Source: Actinomycetes bacterium (lineage in GTDB: Bacteria > Actinomycetota > Thermoleophilia > Gaiellales > Gaiellaceae). Taken from it: a stretch of 35,319 nucleotides of DNA. The stretch lies in the NCBI GenBank assembly GCA_025358355.1, contig JANYJX010000002.1, forward strand, positions 1-35,319, given 5' to 3'. Under the pieces are notes generated by a model. The model was not told where the DNA came from. It did no database searches and saw only the letters and a list, made by a program, of their open reading frames with translations. Numbering within the stretch: position 1 is the stretch's first letter; every line of letters starts with the position of its first letter. The position numbers and the translations under genes are program-made. Of this stretch, positions 32,355 through 35,319 are shown piece by piece.

Positions 32355-33485
32355 ATGCACCGGATTGTGATCCTAGGAGCGGGCTTCGGTGGCCTCGAGC
32401 TCGCAACGACGCTGTCGGAGGCGGTTGGCGACGAGCTCGACGTCACGCTGATCGACAAGAACGACGCGTTCTACTTCGGCTACTCGAAGCTCGATCTGAT
32501 GTTCGGCCGGGCGACACGCGATGCGGTGAAGCTGCCGTACCGCGAGATCGCGAAGCCGGGCGTGCGCTTCCTGCAGGAGACGGTGACCGCGATCGACCCC
32601 GAGGCGCGCCGCGTCACCACGGACGCCAGCGTCCACCAGGCCGACATTCTCGTCGTGGCCCTTGGCGCCGACTACGACTACGACGCCACGCCCGGGCTCA
32701 CCGAAGCCGGGAACGAGTTCTACTCGGTCGCCGGAGCAGAGCGTCTGGCGGAGCTGCTGCCGACCTTCTCGAGCGGCCGGGCGGTCATCGGCGTATGCGG
32801 CGCACCGTTCAAGTGCCCGCCGGCGCCGAGTGAAGCCGCCCTACTCCTACACGACTACCTGACGACGCGCGGCGTGCGCGACGCCTGCCAGATCTCGATC
32901 GTGATCCCGTTCAAGACGCCAGTACCGCCTTCGCCGGACACATCCGCAGCACTGGTCGCAGCGTTTGCCGAGAGCGAGATCGAGTTCGTCCCGGAGCGCC
33001 GTGTTGCAACCCTCGACGCAGGCCGCAGCGTCGCTTTGCTCGACGATGGCAGCGAGCTGCCGTTCGATCTGTTCCTCGGCGTGCCGAAGCACCGCGCGCC
33101 CGATGTCGTTCTCGCGAGCGGACTCACCGAAGACGGCTACGTGCCCGTCGACCCGAAGACGCTCGAGACGCGCTTTCCCGGCGTCTACGCGGTCGGGGAC
33201 GTGGCCACAATCGGCGTGCCGAAGGCAGGTGTCTTCGCGGAGGGCGCGGCACAGATCGTCGCCGCCTCGTTGATCGCGACCTTGCGCGGCGGCGAGCAGC
33301 CAGGCGCCTACGGCGGCGCCGGCTCCTGCTACATCGAGTTCGGCGCGGGTCGCGTCGGCCGGGTCGATGTCGACTTTCTCGGCGGCCCGAAGCCGACCGG
33401 CACATTCCGCGAGCCGTCCGCGATCCTCGTCAAGGACAAGCACGAGTTCGGCTCCAGCCGCAGCGCGCGCTGGTTTGGCCGCTAG
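32355..33485 (+). CDS. Sulfide:quinone oxidoreductase-like FAD protein
   Basis: 376 residues, two-dinucleotide-binding fold. The FAD site is VILGAGFGGLELA (5-17), and the second FAD contact is GVYAVGDVATIGVPKAGVFAEG. The SQR-type CGAPFKCPPAPSEAA stretch has C148 and C154, and a further C325 lies in GAGSCYIEFG, matching the cysteine arrangement used by sulfide:quinone reductases. The C-terminal PTGTFREPS motif is also seen in this group. It could oxidise sulfide or a related sulfur species to feed quinone. A general NADH-dehydrogenase-II-like role is the alternative. Confidence 0.82.
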   Translation: MHRIVILGAGFGGLELATTLSEAVGDELDVTLIDKNDAFYFGYSKLDLMFGRATRDAVKLPYREIAKPGVRFLQETVTAIDPEARRVTTDASVHQADILVVALGADYDYDATPGLTEAGNEFYSVAGAERLAELLPTFSSGRAVIGVCGAPFKCPPAPSEAALLLHDYLTTRGVRDACQISIVIPFKTPVPPSPDTSAALVAAFAESEIEFVPERRVATLDAGRSVALLDDGSELPFDLFLGVPKHRAPDVVLASGLTEDGYVPVDPKTLETRFPGVYAVGDVATIGVPKAGVFAEGAAQIVAASLIATLRGGEQPGAYGGAGSCYIEFGAGRVGRVDVDFLGGPKPTGTFREPSAILVKDKHEFGSSRSARWFGR

Positions 33486-33495
33486 CTCCCGCACA

Positions 33496-33921
33496 ATGGC
33501 TGGCAGCTGGATCGAGCCCGTGCGGCTGCTGCTCGAGGCACCGTCGCCTGCCGTGTTGACGACCTATCGGAAGGACGGCAGCGCGCTCGTCTCTCCCGTC
33601 TGGTTCCGCTGGCACGACGAAGCATTCGAGGTCGTGATCGCGAAGGGCGATCTCAAGCTGCGCCATCTGGCGGCGGATCCGCGGTGCGCTCTCGTCGTGT
33701 TCGAGTCGGTTCGGCCGTTCCGCGGCGTCGAGGTACGTGGCGCGCCGGAGCTCGTCGACTGCGATGTCACCGCTGCGCGAGCGGCGATCGCGGGTCGCTA
33801 CCTCGGTGTCGCCGACGGCGAGCGGTTCGCGGCCGACCGCGCGTCTAAGCCGGGAGTCTTGCTGCGGCTCGCGGCCGACAATCCGCGCGTGTGGGATCTG
33901 TCCGGCATCCTGCCGGCATAG
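33496..33921 (+). CDS. PPOX-class probable F420/flavin-dependent split-barrel protein
   Basis: 141 residues. The core is AVLTTYRKDGSALVSPVWFRW, then LRHLAADPRCALVVFE and GVEVRGAPEL, the standard pattern of PPOX-class F420-dependent reductases common in actinobacteria. ATG at 33496, 10 nt after the SQR-like gene, so probably co-transcribed with it. Substrate unknown. Confidence 0.83.
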   Translation: MAGSWIEPVRLLLEAPSPAVLTTYRKDGSALVSPVWFRWHDEAFEVVIAKGDLKLRHLAADPRCALVVFESVRPFRGVEVRGAPELVDCDVTAARAAIAGRYLGVADGERFAADRASKPGVLLRLAADNPRVWDLSGILPA

Positions 33922-33996
33922 CCGATCCGAACCGCCTCGCAATCCCGCGATCGCTCGACTAGCCTCCCGCGCAACCCACGGGACGAGGAGGACGGC

Positions 33997-34290
33997 ATGG
34001 CCGAATTTGTTCGCGTAGTCACGTTCGAAGGCGACGAAGCAGCGCTCGACGGGCTGGTCGCACAGATCAGTTCCACCGATGGCCCACCCGAAGGCATTCC
34101 CGCCACCCGGATCACCGTTCTCGCAGACCGGTCAGCCGGGAAGGTCGTGGTCGCCGTCCGCTTCGCCTCCGAAGACGATCTCCGCACAGGGGGCGCAGCG
34201 CTCGAAGCGATGAGCCCACCGGCCGCCGCTAGCCTGCGCCGCGTCTCGGTCGAAGCCTACGAAGTAGTGCTCGACCGACAGGCGAACTAG
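33997..34290 (+). CDS. Small hypothetical protein, ferredoxin-like fold suspected
   Basis: 97 residues, MAEFVRVVTFEGDEAALDGL then RITVLADRSAGKVVVAVRFA and VEAYEVVLDRQAN. The alternating pattern resembles stress-response or ABM-type dimeric barrels, but no family is certain. A strong GAGGAGG site lies 7 nt before the ATG. The 75-bp gap upstream holds nothing else obvious. Confidence 0.75.
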   Translation: MAEFVRVVTFEGDEAALDGLVAQISSTDGPPEGIPATRITVLADRSAGKVVVAVRFASEDDLRTGGAALEAMSPPAAASLRRVSVEAYEVVLDRQAN

Positions 34291-34302
34291 CGTCTTCGCA
34301 CA

Positions 34303-34680
34303 ATGATCACCGTCGCGAGCAGGCCCAACTCGCTCACGATCAATCCCGCCAGAACGGCGGTCGTCGTGATCGACATGCAAAACGACTTCGGCGCGCCCGG
34401 CGGCATGTTCGACCGCGTCTGGCATCGACATCAGTGGCATCGCGGCGGCTGCGGCCACGACGAAGCACCTGCTTGCAGCCTCCCGCGAGGCGCAGCTGCG
34501 ATCGCCTACGTGACGATGGGCATCCTGCCGATCTGGCCAACATCGGGCCGGAGGGCGGGCCGCACTGGATCAAGCACCTGCGGTTGGGCGCAGGCGAAAC
34601 GGTCGTCGGAGGCGGAGCGCTCCCAACACGAGCTACGACGAACCCATCAACGCCGTCCCGTCCGTCGTGCACCGCTACAC
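34303..34680 (+). pseudogene. Isochorismatase-family hydrolase remnant, multiply frameshifted and truncated
   Basis: Starts with ATG 34303 and TAVVVIDMQNDFGAPGGMFDR, the diagnostic isochorismatase N terminus. Homology then jumps frame: GIDISGIAAAAATTKHLLAA in a second frame, AIAYVTMG back in the first, and HPADLANIGPEGGPHWIKHL in a third. Homology to the family stops near 34680, where an IS110-type transposase fragment on the other strand begins. At least three frame changes make a functional product implausible. Confidence 0.8.
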
Positions 34681-34781
34681 TCGAACATCACACCGCCAGT
34701 GCGCACATCGACGACCGCGAGCGCGTGCGAGTCGCGGTGCGGATCAACACCGACCACATAGTCCAACTCATCCGCAAGCAT
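34647..34781 (-). mobile_element. IS110-family transposase, N-terminal fragment
   Basis: From ATG 34779-34781 (GGAGGTGGAAGTG just upstream) the minus strand encodes MLADELDYVVGVDPHRDSHA and then LAVVDVRTGGVMFE, the start of an IS110-family DEDD recombinase, with D13 as the first catalytic Asp. After about 34 codons homology ends, and a TGA at 34647-34649 closes the frame. Only the 5' end of the gene and its upstream region survive, next to the isochorismatase remnant. Confidence 0.78.
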
Positions 34782-34816
34782 CACTTCCACCTCCAGCCCA
34801 GCGTTGGGGGACAACT

Positions 34817-34930
34817 CCGGTGCCGGTCTGGGGGCGAAAACCGCGGACGGCAGGACTGTGACGGGTCACGCGCTCAAGACGCGGACAGGCTTCTGATCAG
34901 GCCAGCACACGGGCGCCAGACCGGCACCGG
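34817..34930 (-). ncRNA. Candidate structured leader RNA of the IS110 remnant (bridge-RNA-like)
   Basis: Immediately upstream of the transposase start, CCGGTGCCGGTCTGG (34817-34831) and its exact reverse complement CCAGACCGGCACCGG (34916-34930) enclose 84 nt. Inside lie a GTGAC-GG-GTCAC hairpin (34858-34869) and a CGCG-7nt-CGCG pair (34869-34883). IS110 elements are known to encode a bridge RNA in the non-coding end upstream of the recombinase. The position and nested stems fit, but no RNA is demonstrated and guide loops were not resolved. Confidence 0.4.
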
Positions 34931-34977
34931 CCTCCCCGCCCGGACACATCACTCGAAAGACACCCGCGAACGGGGTC

Positions 34978-35066
34978 ATGCGGGAATCGAGTCACAGACG
35001 AAGAGCACCGGCGCCACCCTGACCACAGCCCCAGACGGGACACACGCACACTCACAATGCGGGAAT
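34978..35066. repeat. Pair of 10-bp direct repeats ATGCGGGAAT
   Basis: ATGCGGGAAT occurs at 34978-34987 and again at 35057-35066, between the IS110 leader and the serine recombinase end. They might mark an insertion end or recombination core, or be chance. The 34931-35108 interval otherwise shows no coding sequence. Confidence 0.35.
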
Positions 35067-35108
35067 GACGCTTGAGGCGGCGAGAGCGGTAGTGTCAACC
35101 CAGCCGGC

Positions 35109-35319
35109 TTAGGCCCGCCAGACGGGGGTGAAGCGGAATGGGTCGAACTTGTTGTAGCCGCGCCGGCCGGGGCCGACGACGAGGTGGTCGAGGACGGCGG
35201 CGACGATCGCGTGCTGCCGGGTCAGTGGCAGACCAGCCCACGTCTCGCGTAGCCCGCTGCCGTTACCGACGTGTCCGTTGAGGGCGGTGGTGCGGTTGAG
35301 TCGGGAGAGGCGTTTGCGG
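35109..35319 (-). CDS. Large serine recombinase/integrase, C-terminal fragment (runs off right edge)
   Basis: The minus strand reads into the window at 35319 and ends with TAA at 35109-35111. The 69 visible residues include GLRETWAGLPLTRQHAIVAA, then VLDHLVVGPGRRGYNKFDPF and RFTPVWRA at the C terminus. This end (LDRVVVGPxxRGxNxFDPxRV..VWR) is typical of actinobacterial large serine recombinases. The catalytic domain lies outside the window. It marks the edge of a mobile element or its remnant. Confidence 0.7.
   Translation of the reverse strand, partial: RKRLSRLNRTTALNGHVGNGSGLRETWAGLPLTRQHAIVAAVLDHLVVGPGRRGYNKFDPFRFTPVWRA

Noticed and set aside
33483-33488. TAGCTC as a -10 element for the PPOX-class gene
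   Set aside because: It lacks the final T of TAnnnT, overlaps the end of the preceding gene, and the gene is more likely co-transcribed with the SQR-like gene.
34781-35108. Possible protein genes in the region between the IS110 fragment and the recombinase
   Set aside because: Open frames here are short and lack ribosome binding sites or recognisable motifs; the region looks like a non-coding IS leader.
1-35319. CRISPR arrays, tRNA or rRNA genes
   Set aside because: No regularly spaced repeats and no recognisable tRNA or rRNA conserved segments were seen on either strand.

Overview
The window is a GC-rich chromosomal segment from an actinobacterium-like organism. GTG and TTG starts are common, 1-4 bp overlaps between genes are the rule, and many genes seem to lack a 5' leader. 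The order rpmE / prfA / prmC / tsaC(sua5) / wecA / atpI / atpBEFHAG on one strand is the classic actinobacterial arrangement (as in Mycobacterium and Streptomyces). A deep-branching class such as Thermoleophilia is my guess, but the sequence alone does not prove it.

Layout, mostly minus strand and so read right to left. (a) 1-4999: F1Fo ATP synthase operon, atpZ-like, atpI-like, B, E, F, H, A and a truncated atpG at the left edge. (b) 5209-15090: wecA, upp, glyA and, upstream in the same tightly overlapping run, an electron-transfer module: membrane Fe-S ETF:quinone oxidoreductase (EtfD type), etfA, etfB, a dimethylglycine/sarcosine dehydrogenase-like flavoprotein with a folate-binding GcvT half, and a GntR regulator. 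The module reads as a self-contained route that would demethylate an N-methylated glycine, load the one-carbon unit on folate, pass electrons to quinone, and use the glycine and methylene-folate in GlyA. (c) 15220-20617: translation and tRNA-modification genes (tsaC, prmC, prfA, rpmE) with a hydrolase, two tandem OsmC peroxidases and a DUF1385 membrane protein. (d) 20614-22849: a threonine/serine dehydratase and a divergent M48 membrane protease. (e) 22846-26655: a second, separate ETF system (etfB, etfA, classical ETF-QO, small membrane protein). Its ETF-QO lacks the fourth cysteine ligand of the usual [4Fe-4S] cluster.

(f) 26750-34290: an accessory stretch with two unknown membrane proteins, aldo/keto reductase, flavin/F420-type split-barrel proteins, a tandem GNAT, SnoaL-like and DUF4242 proteins, an SQR-like flavoprotein, and an Asp/Glu racemase gene broken by an in-frame TAG. 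(g) 34303-35319: a decayed island edge: frameshifted isochorismatase remnant, the 5' end of an IS110-type transposase with a structured upstream region that could be a bridge-RNA locus, and the C-terminal end of a large serine recombinase running off the right edge.

No tRNA, rRNA or CRISPR array was seen. Intergenic stretches contain several strong perfect palindromes (580-610, 5122-5167, 23196-23219, 26705-26742). A TAnnnT-like -10 element sits 6-7 nt ahead of the start codon of at least seven genes.
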